From contig NW_017264199.1 of NCBI RefSeq assembly GCF_001619985.1, positions 620,001-684,000 of the forward strand: a DNA stretch of 64,000 nt. The letters are read 5' to 3'. The notes under the pieces were generated by a model. The model was not told the DNA's origin. It ran no database searches and saw only the letters and a list, made by a program, of their open reading frames with translations. The translations under genes and the position numbers were made by a program. Shown here piece after piece: positions 10,048-21,916 of this stretch. The stretch is from Xylona heveae TC161. Taxonomy: Eukaryota > Ascomycota > Xylonomycetes > Xylonales > Xylonaceae. Within the stretch, counting starts at the first letter, position 1. Every line of letters begins with the position of its first letter.

Positions 10048-13024
10048 TTAAGTCACAATCTCCAAAATCTTCACATAGCCGCCTGGGAAGAGGCCTTTGG
10101 CACCAGCATATCTGCCCCAGTACCAATCTCCGTTAATGTCTTCTACTTCGCGAATCTCCCCATTCTTGGGGAACATGAGCTCATCCGTGACGCCGTCGGC
10201 GGGGAAATAACCCCAGAGAGCACGAACGCGGAGCCCGACGCCGCCGTCAGGAGGGTATCGAGTGGGTGGAACAAACGAGGCGCCATTATCCGGAGCAAGC
10301 GCCGCCGCCCCATTACCACCGGCACTACTAACGAGCCCACCGCCGCTGGCTCTGCCGGTGCCGCCCTGGCTCAAGGCAAAGGGGAACGATTTCGTGACAG
10401 TACGCGAGGATCTGGCGCCGCCCGGTTGGTCTTGCCAAACCCAACTTGCGGTTGTGGAAGTTGTTGCTGTTGTAGGAGTACCGGATGTTCCTGGACGAGG
10501 AGACGAGGTGGGTGCTGCTGATTCGATTGGTCCTGTCATTCCAGCGGAGGGGTTTCCAGTAAAACCGACGCTTGCCATTGCTGCATCGATTTCTTCGTCC
10601 CGTAGGGCAAGACCACCGACGATGTCGTGCACGATGACGCGTCTGGGGCCACCATCGCGGTCTTCAAATCCGACCACTAGCATGCGATGACCATGGAGGC
10701 AGCGGCGCCATCCCTGGTGTCCGTTTTCGGGACTGATTCGGCCAGTGGAAACAAGGCCGAGGTAGCAGTTTGTGCAAATGTCGTAGTCGCCCTCGTTGCA
10801 TTGCGGACATGTGAAGCGGGTGTTGGACGGTGGAATAGGGTAGTGACAGATATCGCACTTGGTGCTATTTGTGAGCTGTTCAAACCGATTTGGGTCAAAA
10901 GGAATAGCAAAAGTGCTAGGTGGGTGGAGGGTGACGATGTTTTTAGCGCCAGCTTGGTTTGGTGATGCAGGGTAATACAAAGAGCCGACTGTTGTGAGTG
11001 GCTTTTGGAAGTTGAAGGGGCCAGTGTTTGGAGGTACGTCTTTGCCATCTATGAGAGTGAGACGGTATTTGAGTGGTCGGAGCGGATGCGTGCAACAGCG
11101 GTTTCGTTTGATGCAATCATTGCAGTAGCCCCATTCGCCATCGTTACAATCGTCGCATTTCCAGTAAACATCGTTCGCGTGGGCGGAGCATATAGAGCAG
11201 AACACACCTCGCACGAGCCGTTTCGAGGGGTCTTCGGAAGTCCGCCAGAGGTCTTCGCCAGCTGGCGACTTGACAAGGTCACGCTTAGGATGAGCATACC
11301 GTCTTCCGGCAAGGACATGGGGCAGTGCTGTGTGAGGAGGGTATCCCCCTGGAGGGGCCAGTCTCTCAAATTTATCCCAGGCAGCCCGTCCAAATCCAAA
11401 ATAATGATGACAACCCTTGCCAAGGCGATAGCAACGGAGGCAAATATCAAAGTCGTCGTCTTTACACAAGGAACAATGGTAATGTAGTTCATACTCGATG
11501 TGCGCTTGCCCGCATTTGTCGCAGAATATTCGCGGCTCGTTGAAAAGCGCTGGCCGACTGCTCATCGATGCAGATGCAGATGAAGATGGCCGGGACGCTG
11601 GAGTGGATTGAGAGGCATTGGCTTGACTTGCTGAAAGATGAGTGGAGGTAGAAGAGCGCGGGTTGTTCGAGAGATCGGTGGATGAGCGTCCCACGCGTGC
11701 TCGAGTGTCGGACCTAGCTCTGCTGGATGTTGGCAAAGGGGATGTCTGCCGGCGTCGAGTATCACTCGAGGCCCTTTGTCGATATTCAGATTCACCTGGG
11801 GGAATGGCCTGTAGGTATGCTTGGGAAGGAGGCGTTTCCGAAGCACGGGTCGGCTGAGCAGCAGCGCTTTGCGACCTCCTGCGCTGCCTCCTTCTCGGCT
11901 CTTCCTCACGCGGCGTCTGTACACGAGGTTCTGTCCTTGGAGATTCTCGGCTCTGTTCGGCCCTTGTGCTCTGTCGTCCACGGTGCCTTCTCCGATATGC
12001 CTCAGCAATCTGCTCACTAATGGCGTCCTCTTGCGATACGTCCAGATTGTTCAGGTCGATGCCATCTAGAAGTCCCTCCTCTAATATTTGACGCATGATC
12101 TCTTCTCGAATCTCGGACGAGTCAATGTCCGAATTACTGAGTAGTGACCGTAGACTTGACTGATGTTCCACGCGGCGAGAATGTGAACGGGACCGGGAAG
12201 CATCGGAAGATCTCGAGTGATCTTGTCGCTGCGGTGACAAAAGCTGATCATTCCGACGCCTTGGTGACTGCTCTCGATGTTGCCGTTGATTTCGACTGCG
12301 TTGTGTCCTTTCCGCATGATCACCTTCTCTATGCCTTCTTTCTCGGTGCCTTCTCCTCTCCGGAGTACTTGATGTGCTTATTCCAATGTCCCGGAGGCTC
12401 AGCTCTCGAACCTCCTCAACAAGTCTCCGGTCTTCTTCCTCGTCTTCATCTTCACTGCTATCTCTTTGCGGCGCAGATAGCTTAGGGAGGACATTTTCTC
12501 CGGGCTTGTAATTTTTGGCAATATCCTGCTTTTCTTCTGTCGTCTTACCCCTCCCCGGATGCGCCTGGAGAAACATATCCAAAAGGGTTGTAACTGTGGC
12601 ATTTGGCCGTGTTCCACGCACGGAAGCGCGACATGATGGACACGTATAAGGTATACGATTCGAGTCGTGTATGGACTGCCAGCTGAACCATTCTTTCAAA
12701 CAAGAACCGCAAAAGGTGTGAAGGCAATCAAGGAGTGTCAATGGCTGGTAGAGAACTTCTGTGCATATCTGTAGAGATTAGCCTCTGTTCAGGTTCTGGT
12801 TCTTTTTTCAGTTATTTTCAAACGTCGATGTGATGGCATGGATTTCGCAGTAGTTTTATTTATGAAATGGTCGATAAGGCGGGGTGAATGTTGTCAGGAT
12901 TGCAACCGAACAGATACCCGCCAGCCTTATCGTGGTAAAAGCAAAACAGAACAATTTCAATGCTCACCGAGCACGTCAACTCCTTCTCGAGGTCGAGGAG
13001 ACCTGTCTTTTGCGACTCTGTCAT
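10048..13024 (-). CDS. RING / triple ZZ-type zinc finger / SH3 protein, likely E3 ubiquitin ligase
   Basis: Exon 1 (12968-13024) gives 19 residues ending at the first RING cysteine. After a 199-base intron, exon 2 (10048-12768) completes a 925-residue protein. The RING spans about 16-68: ELTCSICTEVL, then CLHTFCGSC and TCPSCR, a CHFR-like C3HC4 pattern. Residues 100-430 are acidic, then Arg/Ser-rich and disordered. Three ZZ-like Cys-rich modules follow near 434-476 (CDKCGQ..YHCSLC..CLRCY), 542-580 and 656-715. An SH3 fold lies at about 861-921, with ALWGYFP, DELMF, GDWYWGR and GLFPGGYV. The layout suggests a ubiquitin ligase that binds substrates through ZZ fingers and proline motifs. That function is inferred from the domains; no substrate is evident. 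Confidence 0.88.
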
Positions 13025-13631
13025 GATAGATGCAATGTTGCAGTAGTCAAGCAGGGCACTTCAGGCGGGGAATGACTTGACGGGTTCGTATTTCCTCTTC
13101 TTATGGCGCGCCACAGCTGAAACGCGCACTCAAATCGCTTGACCGCCTTCAGCAGCTTGCAGTCTATGGAAGGAGAGCGCAATGTATGGAGTTAAAAAAT
13201 TACTTGGCAATTAATTCTACTTAGTTACAGCAAAGGGCTAATCTCATTTGAATGTTGGAGAAGGGAAGGTGGTTGCAACAAGGGCGTTGTTCACCCAAAA
13301 CTTCCATGTGTATCTCCACCATTCGGGGACAGCTGCATCGGTCTGGAACTGTTTGACCAAGTCACTCTCCTCTCCTCGCAATCACACATGAGCGACCACT
13401 GCAAGATCTTCTTATGAAGAGGCCGTCTTCTAGACGCCTCCGCAATAAAATCCGACTTGGGCGCAAAACATGTCACCACCGCTCCTCAGCCTAAGAAAAA
13501 TTTGCATAAATTATCCTAGAGATATCACTCCACAACGTTCTAATTCATCGATTCTATCCAGTTTGCTACGATGATGCCATGTCGCCCTCTTCCTCAGACC
13601 CTTGGTCAAGCCAAAATGTCAGATGAAAAAG
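13025..13631. other. Intergenic
   Basis: Lies between the 5' end of the RING/ZZ/SH3 gene and the 3' end of the U2 gene. No gene or repeat seen. Confidence 0.5.
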
Positions 13632-13819
13632 ACTTCGCGTCTACCGGAGGCAGTGTAATACCGGTGACACTGTGCCGAAGGGCATGCGCAAGCACAGAGG
13701 CCCATCGGCGGGTTACAAAAATAAGTATAATCACGAATTGAGTCCTATGGACTCGTTTCAGAGATTAAACTGAAAAGAACAGATACTACACTTGATCTAA
13801 GCCAAAAGGCAAAGAGAGC
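13632..13819 (-). ncRNA. U2: U2 spliceosomal snRNA
   Basis: Read on the minus strand, the RNA starts near 13819 with CTCTTTGCCTTTTGGCTTAG and continues into the near-invariant ATCAAGTGTAGTATCTGTTC. This holds the branch-point recognition element GTAGTA, at 13784-13789. A stem IIa-like segment, an Sm site (TTATTTTTG), and a terminal stem-loop IV (CCGGTATTACACTGCCTCCGG region near 13641-13665) follow in the expected order and spacing. The length of about 188 matches U2. It pairs with the branch site in pre-mRNA, which fits the CTAAC-type branch sites seen in this window's introns. The exact 5' and 3' ends are estimates. Confidence 0.93.
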
Positions 13820-13864
13820 TAAAGAAAAAAGAAAAAAAAGCATTCTAGGACGGGGGGAGGCAGG

Positions 13865-13872
13865 TTTATATA
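13865..13872 (-). promoter_or_regulatory. TATA-like element upstream of U2
   Basis: TATATAAA on the minus strand about 46 bases upstream of the estimated U2 5' end. The position fits a snRNA core promoter. Assignment is by position only. Confidence 0.45.
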
Positions 13873-14596
13873 CTCGTTTAGTATGCCGGGTAATCATTTG
13901 GTATCTTTGCCAAGACTTTCCTCGCTTAGTACTTTAGCCCCCGTTATCGGATACTTCTCTCTTTGGTCTTCCCCGTAATCGGAGGACATCAATAAGGCAT
14001 ACTTACTAAGCAATTGGTCGGGCGACTCTCACCGAAAGTAAACCGAACTGCAGCATTTCTGAGTATTGTAATGGGTAAACAATGAGCAGGAACATGCTCG
14101 CAATTGCGATATATACTTGAATTATAATCATGTTGCGGTATATAGGGCTCCTTCTGTATTTTAGGTGTCCTTGGAAGAATGAAAATATACCTAGCTTATA
14201 GGTGCCAATTTTTGTGAATAAGCTGCTATAGCCCGTAGTTGTAGCGCTGTCATATAACTTGGTCTTAAACCATGTATTAAATTTCAACACGATTCAAGAA
14301 TACTTTCAACGAAAAATCCACGATTCCAGTTTTGACATTTCCAACACCCTATACGGAACTGGGAGGCCGCAAAAATAACCATCATCAATATATATTTAAT
14401 TAAATTGATAAATATTCCCAGACATCGCTCACTTGACGTCATAAGTCATCGACAGTGGGAAGAAAATTAGTGTTTCTGAATTTCAGCCTCGGAATTTTCC
14501 ATGCCGCACGATTGTCGCGCTCGTCGAAAATATATCGTACGTCTTTCAGCCTCGAGCCGATCAAATTAAGAGTGATTCTTTGCACCCCTCTTCTTA
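13873..14596. other. Intergenic, AT-rich
   Basis: Lies between the U2 promoter and the 3' end of the phosphoketolase gene. An open frame at 14006-14290 (minus) has no recognisable features and lies in AT-rich DNA. Confidence 0.5.
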
Positions 14597-17391
14597 TTAA
14601 AATTTTGGCGTATCATAGGTGCCTTCAGGATCTGATTCGCATCCGTCAGCCTTGATCGCAAGTAAAAAAGGTCGAACAACACGTACCTTTTCCATGCTCC
14701 AGGATATACTCTTGTGCTTTCTTGATATCATGCCCAATGTGCGCTGACAGCTTGGAGAGCTCGACACCGACCTTCTCATTTTTGAAGGCAGCTCCTCGGA
14801 CGGCCGATTCGGCAACGTGATATCTGCTAACATGGTTTCGGAGAAGCATGTCAAACGGGGTAGTTGTGGTGCCTTCCTCACGGTAGCCTTCAATCTTGAT
14901 CCGGTCCAATTTCGGTCTACCGAATAGCAAGCCCTTCAGTTCATTCGAATAGCCATGATAGTTGAAATGGATGGGTCGGTCAGGTGTGAAAAGCGCATCA
15001 AACTCTTCATGGTCCAATGAGTGGGGATGAGAGCCTTCCAATCCAAGGATCATCAAATCCGTGACGTTAACAACCCGGACACGAAGGTACGGAACCAGCC
15101 TTCGAAGATACGCCGCTGCTGCAATGACCTCAAAAGTTAACTCTGCCCCAATACCGACGAGGACAACATCTGGGTCGACTCCGTCTTCGGTACTCGCAAA
15201 TTTCCAGACAGAGCCTCCGGCTCGACAATGAGCATCTGCTTCCTCTGGGGAGAGAAAGACAGGTTGAGGTTGCTTTGAGCCGACCATCAAGTTCACATAC
15301 TCCTGTGATCTGAAGCAGTGAGCTAAGGTGGACAAGAAGCAGTTCGCGTCGGGCGGAAGATAGACTCTTGCAGCATCTGGCTTGAGATTGAGCACCGCAC
15401 CAATGAAGGATGGGTTTCTGATGGATGTCAACTGCTAATTCACAAAAGCAATTCGGAAAAGTACGGAAAGCATACTGGTGTGAAAACCCGTTGTGTTCTT
15501 GCCGCGTCCAGGTACTGGTCTCAATATAATTAATACTCCCGACGGCCTTCCTCCACGTTGTTTCTCGGGCCTAATGACATTAGTAAATCGGCGTGAAGAA
15601 AGAAACGATTCGCTCACCATTTTGACGAATTTACTGTACTGAACCATCATGGTATGGATGATTCCCAAAAAGCTTTCGTAAGAAGGAAATAGTCCGACTC
15701 GGCCAGTCAAGGTGTAGCCCTGCAGGAAGCCCTGGCATGTGTGCTCTGAAAGGATCTCAATAACACGACCGCCTTGAGCCGACGAATACTGATCCCACTG
15801 GAAATTCCTGCCTGTATGTGTAAATACGGTATCAAGCTTATTACTAACGAGTTCATCAGGCGAAAAGATCCGTGTCGTATGTGGATTATCTACGAGAATC
15901 TGATCGAGAAGCACTCCGATACACTTCATGCTGCTTTCCTGGCTGCCCTTTTTCACCCCAAATTTCTGCCAGTCCGGCACCTTGATAGGAGTATAAGCGT
16001 CAAAAGCCTCCTTCCGTTGTCCGAGCTTCTTATCCTGATTGGTCGGAATGATGCTGAGGATAGAGTCTACAGCATTGCCATCCTTGGTGAAGAGTTCCTT
16101 TGGTTTGTAAGATTCCAACCATACTTGCAGGTCTTTTAGCTCTTCCTTGTCGCTCATTGCTGCTGGCAACGGCACCTGATGAGCATGGAAAGAACCCTCA
16201 ATGTATTCTCCATGAACTTTCTTCGGCCCGCTCCAGCCCTTTCACAAAACAGTTAGAACGAGAAGTCATTCAATGGCACGAGGCGTAACGGAGCCGCACC
16301 TTGGGAGTTCTGAGAATCAAGACCGGCCACCTGGGTTTGGTGATTGGCTTCCCAGAACGAGCAGCGCTCTGAATCTTCTTGATCTCTGCCACAGCCCATT
16401 CGAGGGATCCGCTCATATCAGAATGGATGTCCTCGAGAGACTCGACAAACCGACACTGATAGCCATAGCCGGAGAAAAGAGCTACGAGTTCCTTATCGTC
16501 CATGCAACCATACAAGGTTCGCTCACTAATTTTGAAGCCATTGACGTGAACGATTGGGATGACGGCACCGGACTCCTTCGGATCGATATACTTATAGCCG
16601 TGCCAAGCGCTATGCTATGGTTAATAGTAGCTCACCGCGAGAGTTTTCTCGCTACTCACGTCGCTGTAGGCCCTGTTTCAGCCTCTCCGTCCCCTACAAC
16701 ACAAGCCACAATGAGATCTGGCTTGTCCATGACAGCGCCGAATGAGACAGCCAAAGCATAACCGAGTTCTCCGCCTTCATGAATTGAGCCTGGAGTCTCA
16801 GCATTAATATGGCTGTTTCAAATTAGCAAGAATCCTTCTCTGTCGAATTCGCGTTGTGACGTGCCTAGGAAAGCCTTTCGGAGTACTGAATCTGGTAATG
16901 AGATTATGCAGACCCTCTTTGTTTCGGGTATATTGAGGATAAAATCGTTCCAAGGAGCCCTCCAGCCAGAGTGAAGCAAGTATAGCAGGAGCACCATGGC
17001 CAGGTCCAACGACATAGAGTACGTCCAGATCATGTTTGGTAACAAGAAGATTGAGGTGAGCGTAGACCAGGTTTAATCCAGGACAAGTTCCCCAATGACC
17101 TGCACCAGTCAATTCAGCATCCTGTCACTGGAAAGTTGAGAGGAAGCCCGTACCCAAGAGTCGAGGCTTGATGTCTTCAAACTTCAAGTCTCGTTCGAGA
17201 AGGACATTGTCCTTGAGGAAAATCATTGCGGCCGCGATGTAGTTGGCGGCCCTCCAGAACGTCTCAAGTCCATCTTTGGTGGATGCTGCGATGATTGACT
17301 TGTCAAGCTTTACAGACAAAGACAGCAACTCGTCCGGCAAATTGGAAGGCAAAGGTGGAGGATTAGGTTGATCGATGACTTCTCCTGGCAT
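14597..17391 (-). CDS. xfp: Phosphoketolase (xylulose-5-P / fructose-6-P)
   Basis: Eight exons in phase encode 805 residues, the normal fungal length: 17154-17391, 16865-17099, 16660-16812, 16300-16609, 15618-16238, 15476-15570, 14687-15417 and 14597-14631. The thiamine-diphosphate enzyme splits xylulose 5-phosphate (and usually fructose 6-phosphate) with phosphate into acetyl phosphate plus glyceraldehyde 3-phosphate or erythrose 4-phosphate. Family blocks seen are [10 protein letters not shown] near 80, [30 protein letters not shown], the TPP/Mg motif [17 protein letters not shown], and the C-terminal end [11 protein letters not shown]. It lacks an obvious targeting signal, so it is probably cytosolic. 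Intron 2 begins with GC instead of GT. Acetate kinase, which uses acetyl phosphate, is the next firmly identified gene upstream, divergently transcribed; a doubtful hypothetical ORF lies between them. Confidence 0.96.
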
Positions 17392-17767
17392 GGTTGGAAC
17401 TAGATGAGATAGATTGAAAAGAGGTCTTCAATGAAACAGAAAGGTGAACCTCGTTGCAGTATTTAGATGAGGTTCTCTTTGCGTATCCGGTCAGATTTAT
17501 CTACAGCTCTATTATTACGTGTAAATTTGATTTAGCCTCTCTAAGGTAGAAATCAAGGCTTATGGGGCCCTACCGCAGAGGAGGGGTTGCCGGCCACTCT
17601 ATCCGGTGAAAAGGTTGCTCGTTTGGAATTTACCTACAAGGTTACAAAGACGAATCTACACGTGAACAAATGGGCCTCGGAATTGTTCCGATATGTGTTC
17701 TCAATCTTGCACATAAAGTGTAAACGGAGTGACAGTCCCTAGGAATGAAACATTTGGTAATAAACTT
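17392..17767. other. Upstream region of phosphoketolase
   Basis: Promoter side of xfp. No gene seen and no recognisable operator beyond AT-rich stretches. Confidence 0.4.
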
Positions 17768-18112
17768 TCAAGAGCCTGACACCAGACAGACGCTCAGCGG
17801 AAGCGGAGTTACGGTAGATAGCTCTAATGCAAGGTCCATTTTGCTGAATGCAGCCATTAGCAGAAGAATCGTTCCGTAATGATTACGTTGAACAGCACAC
17901 AGAACCGTCCTTGATGGCCTACATTTCCCAACCTGCCAATTGTGGACTGATAAAGCTGATATCATTCCGAGGTTCATCAGGAATCCCGTCATGATCCCGG
18001 CGTGATTGGTGATGAATCCCTGTTCAATGCGCTCCGGTGATTCCGGCGAGGGTGTATCGGATGTTCTTCGCTCCAGCTCCGATCCATTGTTATCGCACCA
18101 AACAGACGTCAT
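17768..18112 (-). CDS. Hypothetical protein between xfp and acetate kinase
   Basis: An ATG-started frame of 114 residues in the divergent spacer. The first 70 residues look protein-like: a Ser/Pro/Glu-rich start, then a hydrophobic stretch (GIMTGFLMNLGMISALSV). A possible intron from a GTTGGG donor after the SVHNWQ codons to a TTCAG acceptor would change the C-terminus and keep an open frame. I recognise no family. It may instead be part of a long leader for xfp. Confidence 0.3.
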   Translation of the reverse strand: MTSVWCDNNGSELERRTSDTPSPESPERIEQGFITNHAGIMTGFLMNLGMISALSVHNWQVGKCRPSRTVLCAVQRNHYGTILLLMAAFSKMDLALELSTVTPLPLSVCLVSGS

Positions 18113-18615
18113 TGTGAGGGTGTTATCTTAGCTCCGGAGCTATGAATGGACTTCTCCGCATGCCTGTGTGGTTGTCTCCAAAGGCCCAAAGCAGATATCC
18201 AAAACGAAAACAGAGCCTTTCCCATTCCCATTCCCGCTACTTGTAATATTCGTAGACATCGATGTAACCCACATTCCTGCACGGTTGAGCTCATTGCCCC
18301 GACCCTCCTTCTTTTGGTCTGAAACAAGAGCTCAAGATACCTCGGCTCACGGTCTGCCTGCGAAACATTAACCAGGACCGATACGTCAGACTCAAGAACC
18401 ATCTAAGATTTAATGTGTGTATGATAATTGAGTATGGCACTGCAGTAACAAGTCCAGGGGGAAGCTATCGGCCACCAAGGTATTGTATATACACGTTGCA
18501 TTCTACTCTATTCAACATTGGGTTACATCTAAGACCTCGAAGCTCGCCATTCAATTAGATCAGACTTGAATCGAAGCAAAACAGCCACAACAATAGCAAT
18601 AAGAAAAGATCAATC

Positions 18616-20120
18616 ATGGCTAAAATTATCTTGTCGATCAACGCCGGATCCTCCTCCGTCAAAGTATCAGTCTATAAGGCAGTTGGGGAGGGTCGGCCAC
18701 CCACACAGCTCGCTGAAGTGCAAGTGGCAGGTTTGACCGCTCCACCTGTGAAGTTGACATATGAGAGAGGCAGCGAGAAGATCAAGGATAAAGAGCTGGA
18801 CGGAATAACTTCTCAGGATGACGCCTTCAAGTACATTCTAGATCATTTGACCCAAGACAAAGGGCTCGCAGATCTCCAGAACCGCAACGATATTGCTTTT
18901 ACCTGTCACCGTGTCGTGCATGGAGGCAGTTATCCGACAGCTCAAGTCATCAACCACGACACATACCATTATCTCGAAGATCTTTCCGACTTAGCGCCAT
19001 TGTATGTGCAGCACGCCCTTCTCAAAAGTGTACAATAACTTACGACTATAGGCACAATGTTCGCGCGTTAGCAATCATCCGAGCCTGCGTAAAAGAGCTA
19101 CCAGGATCGAAAAATATTGCGTATTTCGACTCTTCCTTCCACAATACGATGCCCGAATGTGTCCGAACGTATCCCATCGACCAAGAAATTGCAAAGAGGA
19201 ACCAGTTGCGGAAATACGGCTTTCACGGAATCAGTTACGCTTTCATCACAAGGGCAGTAGCGGAATTTCTAAAGAAGCCGCAGGACAATGTCAATATTAT
19301 TGCACTTCATCTGGGCAGTGGTGCGTCGGCATGCGCGGTTCTAAAGGGCAAATCGGTTGATAATACGTGAGCACCCGCGCTCTCAGAAAGTTAGAGGATT
19401 GGACTGATAGAAATCAGGATGGGTTTGACCCCGCTAGCCGGATTGCCGGGTGCTACAAGAAGTGGAAGCATTGATCCAAGGTTCGTGGCACCGGGAATGT
19501 TGCAGAAGATTGACATGCTCACACATACTGCAGCTTAGTTTTTCATTACACCAGCGATGCCGGAAAATTAAGCCAAAGCAGCACCAAGGAAATGCATCTC
19601 AGCACTGTAAGTGCGTACGACAAAAAGCCGACTGATTTCATGCTGACTGGGTGCAGGCTGAAGAAATCTTGAATCTTAAGTCCGGCTGGAAGGCGCTCAC
19701 CGGGACCACTGACTTTGGCAAAATTTCAGCCTCAGATGATCCGCAATGCCAACTGGCTTTTGATATCCTTGTCGACCGCATTGTGGGCTTTGTTGGAAGT
19801 TATTATGTGAAGTTGGAGGGCAAGGTCGATGCGCTAGTATTTGCTGGTGGCATCGGCGAGAAAGGAGATAAGCTGCGTGCCAAAGTAGTTGAAAAGTGCC
19901 AGTGCCTAGGCTTCAAACTGGACGAGCAGAAGAATTCCAAGCCTGAGGATGCCGTGGTGGCGTCCATTGGTGCCAAGGGTTCGAAACATGACACACTGAT
20001 ATGCCATACCGATGAGCAGGTAAGTTTTCTTCGAAGTGTCCTAGCTGTCCGCACAAGATTGTAACCAATTCTGCTTAGTTTCAAATGGCACGAACCTGTG
20101 CTTTAAGTGCCAAAATATGA
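18616..20120 (+). CDS. ack: Acetate kinase
   Basis: Six exons in phase (18616-19001, 19052-19366, 19418-19480, 19534-19606, 19657-20019, 20079-20120) give 413 residues, the usual length. The enzyme interconverts acetyl phosphate + ADP and acetate + ATP. ASKHA-fold landmarks are present in order: INAGSSSVKV at 7-16, CHRVVHGG near 98, FDSSFHNTMP, YGFHGISY, HLGSGASACAV (phosphate-binding), MGLTPLAGLPGATRSGSIDP, and FAGGIGEKGDKLR (adenosine region). All introns are 50-58 bases. It is divergent from xfp about 1.2 kb away, and the pair forms the known fungal phosphoketolase-acetate kinase route from pentose phosphates to acetate. The last exon adds only 13 codons (FQMARTCALSAKI). Confidence 0.95.
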
Positions 20121-20189
20121 GTAGACAAAGATTAGTAGTTGGCTGGCTCTATGTGTATGGATCTACAAACCAAAGTCTTTCATCAAGTC

Positions 20190-20296
20190 TCCGTGATGGT
20201 GTAGCGGTAACATCGGTCGCTCTCAAGCGCAACCTCAGGCTTAGCCTGTATGTACTCGTGTCCCGACCAGCCCGGGGTTCGACTCCCCGTCACGGA
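20190..20296 (+). tRNA. tRNA-Glu (anticodon CTC) with intron
   Basis: The acceptor stem TCCGTGA (20190-20196) pairs perfectly with TCACGGA (20290-20296). The T arm has GGTTCGACT in its loop. The anticodon stem GGTCG (20215-20219) pairs with CGACC (20264-20268). The loop reads CT-CTC-A, giving anticodon CTC at 20222-20224 for glutamate. The extra 37 bases (20226-20262) sit just 3' of the base after the anticodon, the standard place for a nuclear tRNA intron. The next gene is 1 kb away. Confidence 0.92.
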
Positions 20297-20300
20297 ATTC

Positions 20301-20306
20301 TTTTTT
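20301..20306 (+). terminator. RNA polymerase III T-run
   Basis: Six T residues four bases after the tRNA-Glu 3' end, the usual Pol III stop. A longer T run lies near 20330. Confidence 0.8.
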
Positions 20307-21272
20307 GCCAACCGTTTTGTGGTGGATCGTTTTTTTTTTTCGGCGTAATTTTTGCTTCACCCCACCAGCGGGGAGAGTTGGAAAGACTTGCTTGGTCAGC
20401 AGGCAACAAACGGGGCGAATCGTCAATTTAACGATCCGGAGCTACGGAATGGATGTACTTCAGTCTGCGAAGTGATATGGGAGAAAGGGAAAGGGAAAGG
20501 AGTGCCTCATATGTCCGTATACTGGTTCTATACGTGGTTACGGTACCAATTGATGTCATTTTACGTTCTCTACAAGCTTAGAAAATTGTCAGGATGTGAT
20601 GAGGTTGATAGTCGCGACTCAGGAACGCGTCGACCCAGGCGACAGGCCACTTGGGGCAGCTTAAATTCCTTACCATGCCCGGATTCAGTTGATCCATCGC
20701 ATCTTTTCTCGCTAAAACTGATAGGCTCCGGGTTTCTTTCGCTTGGACGATGAGCTTTACCTTAAACTGAAACGGGCGAAAGCTTTTGTGGAGGGGCAGC
20801 TGGCAGCCGGCAGCCGATGGAAAGAGACAACGACCTCTCTGTCCCGCTTATTGCGGTACGTACCTCCCGTACATATCGGTGTGCGTGTGAAGTGATGGAA
20901 TCTTTCTCCAGCACAAAGTGACCCCCCCAAATACTGCCTTTTCAAAGTGCTGGAATTGAGCACTTCGTAACGCTCCTTTTTTCGCTTCCGCCTCTATCGG
21001 ATTTTCGATTTCTTTTGCCCCCCTCCACAACCGAGAAGAGTTTAGCTCCGTCTCGCTGCCTTCCAAAGACACTCTGGATCACTCGTCTTGCTGCTGAGGT
21101 ATTTATTCTAAGAACCCACCTTTCCCCTTCTCTTCTTTCTCCTCCTTTCACCCCATTTCCCACTACGACATCACCACCTTTCCCAACTTCCATCATCCAT
21201 CATCAACGCGTCGCTCTGCAACGCTTCATCTTTCATAAAAACTTCTTCTTTTAAATTCATCCACTTCTCACA
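20307..21272. other. Intergenic and histone H4 promoter/leader
   Basis: No gene supported. The last 150 bases before H4 are strongly C/T-rich, typical of leaders of highly expressed fungal genes. Confidence 0.5.

Positions 21273-21916
<644 letters not shown>

Noticed and set aside
10262-12485. Several + strand frames opposite the RING/ZZ/SH3 gene
   Set aside because: Antisense shadows of a gene with intact zinc fingers and an SH3 domain.
14006-14290. 95-codon minus-strand frame
   Set aside because: AT-rich, no family features, no splice or start support.
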